The notes: generated by a model from the sequence alone, not told the origin. Shown: positions 47,533-60,546, numbered from the stretch's first letter. The stretch is 64,000 nucleotides of DNA from Lingula anatina (GCF_001039355.2 NW_019775991.1:667730-731729); one strand, 5' to 3'. Numbers and translations are program-made.

Positions 47533-50500
47533 ATTTGTCGACTGATTGCACGTAAAATTTGGTAGTCTTGGAGTAGTGAAAAAAATTACATTATGAATTT
47601 CCAAGGTCGTTAACTGAGGGATTGTGCTCTGTTTATTTGATGAAGGAAAGGCAGTTTATTAATGTGCATTTTACTGATTCGTTCAAGTGATTGGTGATGT
47701 ATTTTAACAATTAGAATATCTAAAATTATTCTTCTTCCCAATTTAAATGATTAAAATTTTGTAGATATATTTTATCAAAAGTGGTGAAATAAAATTCACA
47801 GCAAGGTAATTGTGATATTTACCCGTACATGTACGAATCTTACATGACAAATAATCTCAAATAATCTTAAATGACGATAAACTAAAAAACATAGTAAGAG
47901 ACCCAGAAGAGATGGCTAGAATTGAACTATAGGTAATAAAACATTACCTAGAATGTACCTGAAACAAATTACAAAGGAATATAGTGTGAAGTTTCGGAGA
48001 AAGAGTGTTTTTTTTCTCACGGATCGGTTGAAGAAATCAGATGGTGTTTATTTAAACGTTACTAAACTTCAAGTGCAAATAAATAATTCAGCCTTCGGTG
48101 ATTCAGTCTTATTGATATCTCCCTCAGTGCCACTTATTGAGTTCACGGACGGTTCTGGGATATCAGGACAATACGTCGCTCGACTTCTGCCTGATGCAAA
48201 CTACGGTCAAAGTAAGTCAACGTATATAACTCCACCCTTTGCCGATTGTCAGCTTACGACTGGGTTCCCACAGATTTAGATTGATCCATCTGGTTTCACC
48301 TAACTCCCTGGGGGTTCATGCTAAATTGCTGTCAGCTTCCGGGAGCCGAGCGCGCACAAGAGTTAATTACCCCCTTACAGCTTTTAGTAGGCGGGGCAGA
48401 CATTTAAGCCGGTCATGCTGACAGCAATGTAGTGTGACTCCCCAGGGGGATAGATCGATTTAAATATCTGTGGGAATGGTCTCTTAGGTCATATTTCTGC
48501 CAGCTCCTATATTACCAATTCATAGGATAAGCTTTACTACTTTATGATAGAAGGCGACTTCATCGGTTAAAAATAAGGACCCTCAGGCGACTTCGCGATA
48601 TTTACCACTTCATGGGACATTTCTGGTAAAACATGTTTCAGTTCTGGTTGGGAGTGGAAATTAGGTGAAAAGGTCGATATGATGTTTAATTCGAATGTCG
48701 AAAATGGCGCGTATTTTTGCCATTGGGGGGGTGTACATATAACATTGTTCACTCACACGATAGCCATATTTTATCACGTTCGAGTTTTTTAAACCTGTTA
48801 TTTTCAGATGTTCTCGTATATACCCGTGAGTTTAACTTCTATAAAAATGTACTCTGTTTCAAGAGCTCCCTGTGAATTAAGGAAAGCCTAGCAAGTTCTT
48901 TGATTCATCCATTTAGTTTTGAGATTTTTCAGATTTCAGGACAATTAAAAACTGTCAATATTTGGACGTTGAATCATGGTGGGTCTAGGACACTATAAGA
49001 TAAACAAAGTCAAGATAAACACATTGTCTGCCTTTAAACTAGGACATATAGCTGACCGTGGGTGATTTGATTGACGGCGTAGGTTTATAGTAGTGGCAGG
49101 TTAACAGTAACAAGATTAATGCGTCTTCCCACTGTAGGTAGAGGGCTCTACTTGGTAGAGAGGTTTTAATGTTGCTCAACATTAATTGTGTAACATATTT
49201 ATCCCCGCACTTTTGGGACAAATGTCGGGGATCATGTTATCCTGCCCGTCCGTGCGTCTTTGTGTTAGTAATTTCCGCTATCTCCTCCTAGACTATTGCA
49301 GGTAGGAAGTTGAAACTTTGATAATTGGTAGACCCATCTTCAGGGATGTGCATGGAAATATTGGAATTTTAGTGCAACAGGGGGTTGGGCTGTCCTTGGG
49401 GGGTAGTTGATTCGACACCAGGAAACCAAGGTAACAATATTTTATATTTTAATGCAATTTTAAAGGTATATTTTTAATAATAGAAGATTGTTTCACCCTC
49501 GGGTCTTTGTTCTCTGAGCATGCCACATGGTTTAAACTGAACTTGCTTCTATAGATAAGTGTTATGTACATTTCTACCCGGTTTTCTTCTTATAAAGTGC
49601 ACATAATTAACATTAAAGATTATATAATTATTACTTGTCACGGTATTTTATTAAGAATTAGTAGAAAAGCAGTTTAATCAGTTTATCAGATTTAAAGTAG
49701 TATAATATTCGTTTTCTTTTTAAATTGAAAGTTATTGTTAGTAGATTTAAATGTCTGTTTGCTAAAGAACATATCTATTCTATAGGACAACTTGAGATTA
49801 CGTGCACAAGGGCAAAAGGGGCCAAAGTTGTGTGTTATACTGTATTTACAGGTTTATTTAGATTAGAGATATGTTATTAATAGTCCATTCTTTATATGTT
49901 ACAAATACTATATTAGAATTAATTTCTTATTTTTTGATATATTTCTATGTCACTACATTCATAGTGTGTTAAATGATTCAATTTAATTAATTGAGCAGTG
50001 TCATGTTACAAGTTGAGTGTTATTGTTTACTTTGAGCCACTAGTAAGTGTAGGCTGTGTGTACAAATTGTCACATATAATATTCTCCAGTCAGTCTGAGT
50101 ACAGTCAAGACGTGTTAGTTTAAGACAATGAAACAAGGTCAGAATATTGGTTAGACATTTTATTTTTCTTTGATTTTTTTACAATTATTTTATCATTTCA
50201 GATTCACGGTAATTTGGTATTAAAATACTCTGGTATTCAGGTACTACCTATCAGTGAATAAAGGTTCCATCATCTAGTTACATCATCTTGTTACGTCATC
50301 ATTTCGTCAAATGCACGCAAACTCTACAAATTGTACATTTAAATCTTTAACAAACCGTCTGTCCCATTATTCGTGCTATACTAGTATTTCTTATGTAACT
50401 TTAACATTAATGTTATTATTTTAAATGAAAAGCTGTCAAAATAAGCTTTTATTGATATGCAACATAATATTTCGAGAATATCTCGGTCGGTTCAAAAGAA

Positions 50501-53500
50501 AGACCCCCTGGCCTATATACTTAATGAAAATGTTAAAGGTCGGAAAGTCTGGAATCTAAATGTACTGAAACGGTCAGCTGTCCAGATAGATGGCGGAGAG
50601 AATGAAATACTGGGGATTCATCAAAGTGTCATTATATGAATGAGAATGGGTCCTTGAAAAATAGAAGGGCATCACACAGCACTGAACAGATACAGTCGAG
50701 TGCTTGAATGTAGGTCAAGGAATCCAATTAAAAAAATGATTGTTGCGTTCTAGGGGGAGATGGCAAAAATTGTTATAATGTATAAAATATAAATCATCCA
50801 TCCCAGGAGCAGACACTAGATTCAGCCTATGGTGTCGAGGCAACAATTCTATCCATATATTATTTTAGATCGTTTCAGTTACATTAAATAAATTCGTTGC
50901 TTAAGGCGTTACAGTCGCAAATTGCGTTTTCACTTATTTCTTTGGTTGCAAAATGAGGCTTTACAACTATCATGTGTAATGGGTCTCCGGGCTGCAGTTG
51001 CGATTATAGTTAATTTAAGCTCTAGACTTTCACATCAAAACCAAGTAACAGGGTATCAATTACAAGGGCTCGGGTAAGGTCGAAGCATGATAGGAATAAG
51101 CAATTATTCGCAATATACCTGAGACGCAAGGTTACTTTGCAACTTAACTTTTTCAGTTTTATCAATTTGTTCTGTATAAATATCATCCTACAAGCCTGTT
51201 GATCTCGCAGATCAACCACGTTAATTAGGCTGCTAAACAACAAATACCCCCGCTCCCCCGAACGCCTTATCCTTATTAGCAGGTTTCCAAATGCAGATAG
51301 GTAATATTTTCGGGCCAAAAGAGAGCCAGCCAGAACAGAGCCTCTCGGAAACCAATTAAGGGACAGACGTAGAGCATAACACTTGCGCGTGCCTTGCCTT
51401 ATGGAAAAATTAGTATTTTCAGAGTGGGACGCGACTTGATCAAGACGATTGTAGTACACAAGTATATGTCTTCACTGCTTCTTTTTCAGCACTATTATTT
51501 ATTTATTATTCCTGTTTTGTTAATTCATCTATCTTATAATCCCATAACCTAGGCGTAAATAATGTTTTCATAGCCTGGTTTACCTGATCCAGTAGTTTCA
51601 CATATCAAGCGGATCCGGGAAGGGAGGGTTCAGGGGGGTCTGGATCCCCCCCCCCCCCCCTTTTTTTTTCAACGCTGACCAAAACCTCCTGTAAATATAC
51701 TGGTTTTTTAGAAATCCTGGATCCTCACCTGTATATGCACAAGTATTTTAAAATCGCTCGAAGCATACACCCAATAGCACTAAAGTTGCTTCAGCAATCC
51801 TATTCAGTCATACAAGTTTGTTAATATATCTGAAACCAATTTTGAATAATATTTACAGTACAAAAACATGATATTTAAAAAAACATTATCTTTCATAACG
51901 TAGGACCGACAGTAGGCACTCTCTTCACCATTATCCCATGAAGTCGCAGGCAATATCTTATGTGGAGATGAAGTCGCATTTTATCCTATGAAGTCGATTT
52001 GACAGTAAAATCAGGGCATTTATCCCATAAAGTGGTAATATATACCATGAAGTATCTTAACATAACGTGCATGCATATCGGGACTGCTAGTTGTTAACAG
52101 CTAAGTTGTTAATAGTTGACGTGACCAAGCACGGTCAAAAGAAATACATCAGACAGCCTCCAAAATTGATAGAACAAATGTATTATATAGAATTCTAAAT
52201 CCATCCTCCAAAGGCCTGCTGTTGTTTCTGAATATGCTTATTGGAAAAATGGGCTGAATTGCTTATGTACACATATTCAGTTAGTTCAAGTGTAGATGTT
52301 TTTGTTGTGTACATATTGTGGAAATATGAAAGACCTGGCAGGATGTAGCCTTAATTATTCATTTGTATTTAAAATGGTTGCTTTATCCAAGATGGCGTCC
52401 AAAAATCCACCAGTTCTTGCAATTAAGTAATTTTTTCTTTAATCTAAATTTATTGATATAGAAAAAAGAAATGTCATGATATACATATATATTAAAATAT
52501 AATATCTGTTGTCAAAATATGTAGCTAGAATCATTAAATTATTTGACACTAAATTTAAAATGAGACTTGAATGATACATATATTGAAACTTCAAACATTT
52601 GCTGACCTATATATATTTTTTTTCAAAAAAGTGGTATCTTGTTACGGTTTGGGGGCAGTATAAACCAAAAACTTCCGCCTTATAGCCTTCGCGGTTATGG
52701 CGGTAAACTTCAACTGAACGCCGCTGACGTTGAAACACGACAAGCAAGCACGTACCACTTTGTTCTTATACGTTGGCATATTACCAGAAAAGATCTACCT
52801 CTGAAAGAAATGTTTAAAGTGACGTGATGTTGAACGTTTTTAGATCGTGTTCACCTGCCATCTCAGCAGTGGTGTTTTTTCAGCTCACAAAATGTGTTCA
52901 GTTTCTATAAGGGAGCATTCACATCGAGAAGAGCCGAGGTCTAGTAAGGCCGCGACCTAAATATGGCAGACCACATGAAAGGAAGACCGCGTAATCCTTT
53001 AATGGTCTCTCAATGAATGTCATTTAGAGACCATCAAAGGATTACTAGACCTCGGCTCTTCTCGATGTAAATGCTCTCTTATGGGCTAAGGTTTCGAAAT
53101 AGCTCTACTATAGTGTATCCCCTTATGCATACCATCTGTAAAGCATCAACCAGGAACGTTCTTATATTTTTTCATTTCTACCTCTAGTCCGTAAAATTAT
53201 CAAAGGAGCTGGGCGAAGACAAGAAGTAAAGTTTGATAGAAAAAATCACTTCGTTGTTCTACGAAACATAAGTGACAGGTTTGGCTCAACGGATTCGTAA
53301 CCATTTTGTTTTGTATTCGTTCTTGCGTAAATGTAAAATTTTTTCTTAATAATTGGAATATTTTACCTTCGTATTTCCTGTAAACTTCCGATATATTACA
53401 CATGACATTAATTTTGAATTAAGAAAGTAATTTAAAACAAGCATTGTTCATCAATAAATGATCATATGTTTGTTTTACTAATGCAGACTGCATTAATGGA

Positions 53501-56275
53501 TTTATCTTATTTTGTTTTGAGCGACCTACTAAGTTTGCGCCGACTCACAGGTGTCATTGAGGAACTCGAGCAAGATGTCAAGTTAAAACTAGACACGCGA
53601 TTCTGCACCGACGACTACAGTTTATCAGGGATTGGTCGATGGGTATGTTAATGCTGATTTCCGGTCAGAAAGATCGATCTTATTACCTAAAGTTTTCAAA
53701 TACCTTACTTATTCCTCTTTTTCTCAAGATTTGTCAATTTAATTACTCAGAACAATTCACTTTCCGTCACGAACTCCTCATTTTAAAAATACGAAAAATA
53801 CACTATCGCTTACATTTTTTCAATTTTTATATCTACACTTGTTAAAGTTGGCTTATCATAAATATACCTGTATTAGTTTTTTCTAATTCCAAAGTGATAT
53901 ATACTAACTTAGTCATTTTTGCTATTCTGCCGTGACTATTTGGACTGTAAGAGACTATTCCCAGAGATTATCGCACTAACTTCGGATCGATATTTCTCCA
54001 AAGGGACTCTCACTTAATTGCTATCAACTTAAGGAGGCCGAACGTGCACGGAAATTAATTACCCCCTAGCTGATTCAATAGGCGTGACAGTAGCTTAAGT
54101 TGATAGCAAATTAGCGTGAATCCGTATGGAGTTAGACCGATCCTGTTGGTTTGATCAAGCCATGGGAACCCAGTCTAATACGGGTCATTTTTCTTACCAT
54201 CTCCATTAAAGATTCTTCCATATCTTTTTGAAATTTTCCATTATATAGCTTGCTAGGTTTTAAGGCTGCTTTTTTACTTTCTATTGCATGAGCTGGCACT
54301 AAGACAGTTTTCCTCGCTGCTATTTGTCTGTACATTTGAAAGATTTGCTGCCTTGTTGTATACTCCAAACTTACTTGCAGGGGTTGGATCATCTTGATGA
54401 TGTTCCAAGCAATTCCAAGTTTCATTGCTGGGGCGATGGAAATGGAATAGATGTATATGTGGTAGACACGGGCATCAATCCAAACCACGAAGATTTCACA
54501 GGGAGAGTTACCATTGGTGAGTATACCCGAAAGCATGCTAAAAATGCTGGAGAGGGATGGTGAGGGAAACACAAAGATTTACTTTGCAAATACGGTTTTG
54601 GATGCGTGTGGAATTCAATGTGCGGGAAATGGGAATTTATTTTGGGGTCATTTAAGGTTGGGCTAAAAGTAATGATCAGTAGCAAAATAACTCAAAAGTG
54701 AAATGATAAAACAACGCTGATGATACTAACAATATACGTATTTGCTTTCTCTAAATTTCATTTTACGAACTATAGCCTGATGATTGAACAAGACAGCACA
54801 GCTGTCAAATGTACAGACATGAAGTAGAAAAAATGATGAACAAAAAATGTTATTTTGTCAATTTTAAAGCAATATGACATAATGCATAGTAGCATAATCA
54901 GCATCGATTTTCATTGATTAAGTGAATATATCATGGACATGCAGAACATGTAACTAGCACAGTGCTTCAGGCCCATGTGAGTTCTAAGTAATACCTTGAA
55001 AATGTCAATATGTGGAGAATTTGCAATTGATTTAATAGTTCTGACATTCAGTTTGAAGTTTGAAGATAATAAGGCAGACGCGTAAACATCTGTATGCGTT
55101 GTCTTTATTGCATATATGCAGAAAAAAATACAAGAAAAAAAAACAGAATTACCTCTGAAAAAATGGTCCGATCAAGCTGATTTTTTAACTCGACCTGTAT
55201 TTTGTGAATGTGCATCGGTTGTGTAGGTAGTCAATAGATCAAATGCTTTTCTATTTATCTACTAATCGTGTTATCTCTGAAAGCGCACGGAGACGGCAAC
55301 GACGGCAATGATGACGACGACAGCAGACGTCTATTACAGGTGATTGTTTGACAGCTTTGTCGCCTTGTTTCCTGTATGTATCTACACATATATAGACAGC
55401 TAGACATGAATTCAAAGACATTCTTTATGAGGATAGCTAGGGCCGTTCTTAGACTATCTCACGAAAAAGTGGAGTTGAACAAAGACAAGTGTGGGGTGCA
55501 ACACATGAAAAAAAGCTACATTTGACGCATGCTTTTTATTTCTCCAGGCTGGCCTACATCTACAAGTGTTGACGCCTGTGGTCATGGTACCCACGTGGCC
55601 GGTATCATCGCGGGAACCAATTCTGGCGTGGCAAAGCGTGCTAAAATCATTTCCGTGAAGGTTTGTTCATGTTCTGAGTGCGCTCTTTCCGATATATTGA
55701 ATGGTTGCCTGTGGGTAAAAAAAAGAGTGAAAAGCACTTGGCAACTCTCCGTTGTTAACTTAAGTCTCGGTGGGCCGTTTCTCAAGTCTCTGAACGACGC
55801 AGTCGATGATCTACTCGCTGCTGGAATCCCCGTAATTGTTTCAGCTGGTAATTACAATGAAGACGCTTGCAATTACTCTCCAGCCAGTGCGACCGGTGCA
55901 CTCACTGTTGGGGCGTATGATGTCTATTACGGTAAGGCTAGTTTCAGTAACTATGGTTCTTGCGTAGACTTGCACGCCCCGGGGGTGGATATCGGATCTG
56001 CTGACTACCAAAGAAACTCTGGATACGTTAAAATGAGTGGCACCTCCATGGCAGCCCCGTTTGTGACTGGCGCCGTGGCTGCTTTGTTACAGGTCCATAG
56101 AGATGGAGGGGATTTCAGCTTACCCTGTCCCCCGGTCATCTACACCGCGAAAAAGGTCATAAGTTTAGCAAAAGACGGTAAACTTTCCGGAGAGTCAATG
56201 AAGCCAATAAGGTTTTATATACTCCATGCCTCTGATTTTTTCCAGCCAAATAGAATCAACGTACGTATGTACTAG
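47323..56275 (+). CDS. Secreted subtilisin-like serine protease, copy D
   Basis: Coding exons on the plus strand: 47323 to about 47493, 48128-48211 (84 nt), 53188-53278 (91 nt), 53522-53642 (121 nt), 54381-54516 (136 nt) and 55548-56275. Phases and GT-AG sites agree with copies A to C, but the introns are longer; the second is nearly 5 kb and holds a DNA element. Catalytic Asp (VVDTGINPNHED), His (GHGTHVAG), oxyanion Asn (SAGNYNED) and Ser (GTSMAAPF) are present. Near the 3' end, a 2-base insertion relative to E (GGAGAGTC against GGGGTC, about 56192) shifts the frame. The ending TPC, shared by A, B, C and E, is lost and the protein runs on for about 13 extra residues. It may be active, with an altered C-terminus. 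Confidence 0.85.
48265..48476. mobile_element. GATCGATC-type TIR repeat, member 2
   Basis: Inverted ends TTCCCACAGAT...ATCTGTGGGAA over 212 bases, with an internal inverted motif GCTGTCAGC / GCTGACAGC. Lies in the second intron of copy D, right after its second exon. Confidence 0.8.
51022..51459 (-). CDS. Unrecognised 145-codon ORF
   Basis: The longest open frame in the intron that belongs to no known family I can name. It is rich in Leu, Arg, Ser and Ile, has Cys residues in the last third (CLFLSCF) and no clear signal or domain. The underlying DNA is less AT-rich than its flanks. It lies within the possible element at 48548-52050. It may be a chance ORF. Confidence 0.2.
   Translation of the reverse strand: MYYNRLDQVASHSENTNFSIRQGTRKCYALRLSLNWFPRGSVLAGSLLARKYYLSAFGNLLIRIRRSGERGYLLFSSLINVVDLRDQQACRMIFIQNKLIKLKKLSCKVTLRLRYIANNCLFLSCFDLTRALVIDTLLLGFDVKV
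51646..51669. repeat. C-run followed by T-run
   Basis: About fifteen C then nine T. Unstable low-complexity sequence. Confidence 0.8.
52908..53083. mobile_element. MITE with about 38-base inverted ends
   Basis: Arms with ACATCGAGAAGAGCCGAGG (52921-52939) and the complement at 53048-53066 differ at only a few positions. It lies in the second intron of D, about 100 bases before the third exon. No coding sequence. Confidence 0.8.
53958..54168. mobile_element. GATCGATC-type TIR repeat, member 3
   Basis: Starts TTCCCAGAGATTATCG and ends CATGGGAA. Shares TTAATTACCCCCT and the inverted TGCTATCAACTTAAG / CTTAAGTTGATAGCA interior. Lies in the fourth intron of D. Confidence 0.65.
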
Positions 56276-56344
56276 ATCTACACGGTTTGGATTTCGATGT
56301 TCACACAGCAGACTTCTCCGACGGTAAATTTATATTATATCAAT

Positions 56345-56350
56345 AATAAA
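56345..56350 (+). terminator. Polyadenylation signal of copy D
   Basis: AATAAA, 70 bases beyond the stop of D. Confidence 0.55.
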
Positions 56351-56639
56351 TTTATCACTGCAAAACAAGTTCATGAGTGCCATTCTTTCTTTTCTATAAT
56401 CTAATTTTCATTGACATTTGCCTTTTCCTATGCAAAATAAACAATCTATCACGGATCCACGTCAATTATAGAAGCAAAAGTTTGGCTCAGAGAGGTACAT
56501 TACAATGCTAGTAATGACCGTAAGTTATAATAATTGGTGTTAATTAAAACAATCGTAAAATATAAAAGATAAGGTATATTAGTCCGTCTTAAATACATGT
56601 AACAAAACAACAATAATAACTAGACTGCAACTGGCTGAC

Positions 56640-57230
56640 GCCAGTGGCGGAGGATTCCCCTGATAAATAGGTGTGGGAATGCTTTCGTCAATCAATAAAA
56701 GATATTGTGTAATGGTTTATTGACCTAATGACCCCTTGACTTAATTGTGAGTTATGTTAACAAACTATTCTAAGGCAGTATATCTGTATAATAGCAGGTA
56801 TATGGAGGTAAGACATAGGCAAAAATGACAAATATAGATAAATTGACCTTTGAACTTGAAGGTAATGGGCACTTACAAGGTCATGTGAAGGTCACGGGTT
56901 AAATTTGATCCCTTATTCTGAAAGAGCATGTGCGAATTGGGGGGGGGGGTCAACAAAACATCACTTTTAGCACACATCAGTATTTCTCCATGAAATAGCC
57001 GAATGACCTTGAAAACGAGGGTCAAGGTCAAATTTGACATTTGATTAGGCTGTTTGGGGTATATGTTTGGGGTAGTTTACTATAACATGCTATGACCAAA
57101 AACCAGTATTTCATGAAGAAATTACCAAAGTCGGGATTTCTGTAATGTCATAAATATTTTAAAATCTATATTAAAAAAAATTAGCAGTCGCTATGAAAGT
57201 TTGGCTAACCTTAGATAAATATATAGGGCA
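56640..57230. repeat. Dispersed GACCTTGAA-type repeat region
   Basis: Contains pieces such as GACCTTTGAACTTGAAGG and GGGTCAAGGTCAAATTTGAC, and a G-run at 56940-56949. Such tracts are common in mollusc intergenic DNA. It has a paralog at 60840-61430. No gene. Confidence 0.45.
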
Positions 57231-58855
57231 TCATTTGCCACTAAGAAAACACGATCCATCCGTCTCTGTATCATTAACGCTGTTGCCACAGATGAATTCT
57301 GGGAAACGCTCCGCTACGCGAGTAAAAAGCACTGGCCCGTTTGCTGAATAATTGATGGAATCGTAGTGTCGAAAAAAAACTCCTTTATCCATTCACCAAT
57401 GAAACGATTGCGTGGTTGGAATTTCAAAACTGCACTGTTTAATTTCGTTGCATTATCATTTGCCCAAGCGGTGACGTTTTCGAGAGAGAGTCCAAGCGCC
57501 TTAGAAGTATTGTGTCAGTGTCTAAGTATACCCCGCCGTATAGGTAAAGCAACAATAAACGTACCAAGTCAGTCTCGTGAGCAAACCAAAATGGGCCTTG
57601 GACATGTGAAGGCACTTGTTCGAAAAATGTCACTGTATATGCTTTGAATGTTTCTGGATCCAGTTGCACCAAACTATATAACACGTTTTCCACTGAAATG
57701 TTTACAATCTTAACATCAAAGCCTCCCTGAAAGTATAACAATTTGTTCTCCTGACATCACTGTTCTGTAAATACGTACTTTACCACGTGGGTAATGAAAA
57801 AGAATGCTCTCAAGGGAACGATGATTGATTCCGTGGACTCATGAATGGTGTCGTATACATCTGATAAAACGTTTACCCAAATTCTTCATCACATTCTCTT
57901 TCTTGATTTGTAATAATTTGATCTTTTTGGATAGTTTCCCAGAATGTCTTTGTAGTCTCGCATCTCGCTTTTGACTTGAAATCGGAATCATAAATATCCA
58001 ACAGGGGAATGAGAGGCACCGAAAACAACGAACCTACAATTAAAAAAAGACGAAAGTAGCTTGGTTAAAAATTTAACTCTAATTTGCAATAGACTTGATA
58101 GAAATAGTCCCCATATTCCAGACACAGGCCTAACAGTAATTGTGCGTCACAGACCACGTGACCTCGTTGCTCATGAATATCCAGGCCTAGTGAACAGGGC
58201 CATTTCTGAAGCTCGATATTTTCAATATCATTTAAAAATGATATTTTGATGTAAAATTGATAGTTAGACGGTGATAGTTGGACATTCACCTTTTCACTGT
58301 TCCATCCATTCTACATTCCCTTTTCCTTTAATATTGTTGAGAGGACTTTTAACTCATATTGCCAGTGTACAAGGTATTACCATTAAGATACTTCAAAACA
58401 GAATGTCTGAACCTGTAAAACCACATCCAGATACAGCATATTTTAACTGTCCAAGTTTTTACTTTGCTCATTTGAAATTTGAAACGATTTCATAATTTGC
58501 ACCAATCAAATAAAGAGAATCAAACCATAGCATGTATTGTTCACTAATAGCCTAACACCTTTATACTCTACAGCAACCTGTTAACGTTTGAACAAAAGCT
58601 AATTACAAATAAACTTGTACAGTATTAAAGTTGCAAAAATGTCCGACACCGAAGTTTTCGACTCTTTGGAGCATGTCGTCTTTGTTCATTTTTAATGGTG
58701 GCCAGTCAAAAGAGTACCTGTACGTGAATGTAAAATACCCGGTACACGCATTTTTGTTTTCTGTACATACCTTGCAAATCCGTTAAAGTTAATACAAGAG
58801 CCATGCTTAAGCATACTAACGCCAATAATGCAATTTTATAGGACAGTAGCTCCAT
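57231..58855 (-). pseudogene. Alpha-1,4-galactosyltransferase-like gene, degenerate copy 1
   Basis: Exon 1 (58855-58771) encodes a start Met and a hydrophobic signal anchor (LLSYKIALLALVCLSMALVL), as in Golgi type II glycosyltransferases. A large second exon runs from 58033 to about 57231. In order it carries KTFWETIQ, the DXD motif in LYLYGGVYLDTDTILL (about 57560), WANDNATKLNSAVLKF, and the NGPVLFTRV motif of the A4GALT/alpha-1,4-GlcNAc transferase family. The frame breaks at least five times: short one T in GAATTTGGG (57888); an A missing at about 57780 and two bases missing at about 57738; one CT unit too many at 57480-57490; and a long T-run at 57372-57380. Sugar transfer in the Golgi is inferred from the family only. 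No later exon was found. Confidence 0.75.
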
Positions 58856-59747
58856 GCTGTTGCAGGACACCTACTTGCTCTCCGGACACTTTCTCATACA
58901 ATATTAATAGAAAAAATAATCCGGTCATCTTCACACCAGAGTGAGTATGGTTTTAAGTACCCGATTTAAAGTACCATTTAAAGTGTCGTTTAGAGTGCCA
59001 TATTTAAATATATCACTCTCTCGTGGATAGGTAAAAACAAAATTTTTACTTGTGGTCAATGGGTTTCGCTACATTATAAAGACATGTATTTGGCAAAATA
59101 GTCCATTTCACTCCGTTTCTTTTATGCCAAATACTTATCTTAACATTTCTGCTATAGCAAAAAACGCTTCGGTACACGAAGATCCTTTTGCTTGCTTTAT
59201 TCACAACATCACGCACTTCTGCACATTGGGTGACCACTTATCGTCAATACCGATGCTTCGTAAACTGGGGTGAGAAAAAATTTACCAACATAAATGCCTA
59301 AATTTAAGGAAAAGTGTCTAATATGACTGCCATTCAAATTTAAACTGTTTTAAGTGTTTTGAATCACAAATTTGGGGANTTTTTTTAACTCGACCTGTAT
59401 TTTGTGAATGTGCATCGGTTGTGTAGGTAGTCAATAGATCAAATGCTTTTCTATTTATCTACTAATCGTGTTATCTCTGAAAGCGCACGGAGACGGCAAC
59501 GACGGCAATGATGACGACGACAGCAGACGTCTATTACAGGTGATTGTTTGACAGCTTTGTCGCCTTGTTTCCTGTATGTATCTACACATATATAGAAAGC
59601 TAGACATGAATTCAAAGACATTCTTTATGAGGATAGCTAGGGCCGTGCTTAGACTATCTCACGAAAAAGTGGAGTTGAACAAAGACAAGTGTGGGGTGCA
59701 ACACATGAAAAAAAGCTACATTTGACGCATGCTTTTTATTTCTCCAG

Positions 59748-60436
59748 GCTGGCCTACATCTACAAGTGTTGACGACTGTGGTCATGGTACTCACGTGGCC
59801 GGTATCATCGCGGGAACCAATTCTGGCGTGGCAAAGCGTGCTAAAATCATTTCCGTGAAGGTTTGTTCATGTTCTTGGTGCGCTCTTTCCGATATATTGA
59901 ATGGTTGTCTGTGGGTAAAAAAAAGAGTGAAAACCACTTGGCAACTCTCTGTTGTTAACTTAAGTCTCGGTGGGCCGTTCCTCAAGTCTCTGAACGACGC
60001 AGTCGATGATCTACTCGCTGCTGGAATCCCCGTAATTGTTTCAGCTGGTAATTACAATGAAGACGCTTGCAATTACTCTCCAGCCAGTGCGACCGGTGCA
60101 CTCACTGTTGGGGCGTATGATGTCTATTACGGTAAGGCTAGTTTCAGTAACTATGGTTCTTGCGTAGACTTGCACGCCCCGGGGGTGGATATCGGATCTG
60201 CTGACTACCAAAAAAACTCTGGATACGTTAAAATGAGTGGCACCTCCATGGCAGCCCCGTTTGTGACCGGCGCCGTGGCTGCCTTGTTGCAGGTCCTCAG
60301 AGATGGAGGGGATATCAACTCACCCTGTCCCCCCGCCGTCAATTCCGCGAACCATTACATCAAAGCTATGGCAAAAGACGGTAAACTTTCCGGGGTCAAT
60401 GAAGCCAATAAGGTTTTATATACTCCATGCCTCTGA
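59748..60436 (+). CDS. Subtilisin-like protease, last exon only (copy E)
   Basis: Starts at the acceptor CTCCAG and encodes 228 residues with His (GHGTHVAG), oxyanion Asn (SAGNYNED), Ser (GTSMAAPF) and the conserved ending TPCL. The five upstream exons are absent from this block. It matches the last exon of D closely, except for a patch at about 60300-60405. Unlike D it keeps the frame to the common C-terminus. Probably the other allele of D's last exon; if it is a true duplicate it is an orphan exon. Confidence 0.8.
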
Positions 60437-60546
60437 TTTTTTTCCAGCCAAATAGAATCAACGTACGTATGTACTAGATCTACACGATTTGGCTTTCGAT
60501 GTTCACACAGCAGACTTCTCCGACGGTAAATTTATATTATATCAAT

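Larger units (their letters stand above)
48548..52050. mobile_element. Possible DNA element with inverted ATGAAGTCG-rich ends
   Basis: The left end (48548-48615) has CGACTTCAT and CCACTTCATGGGA motifs. The right end (51935-52050) has the complement, with repeated ATGAAGTCG and CCCATAAAGTGGTAA. Clustered subterminal repeats in opposite orientation are typical of transposase-binding ends. The whole lies in the second intron of copy D. No transposase is recognised inside, so the call is tentative. Confidence 0.35.

Noticed and set aside
57366-57647. Plus-strand ORF conserved in both 3' blocks (also 61933-62181)
   Set aside because: It is antisense to the galactosyltransferase second exon; conservation is explained by the near-identity of the two blocks.
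58061-58495. Short ORFs duplicated at 62604-63038
   Set aside because: They lie in the intron of the galactosyltransferase gene and are conserved only because the blocks are near-copies.
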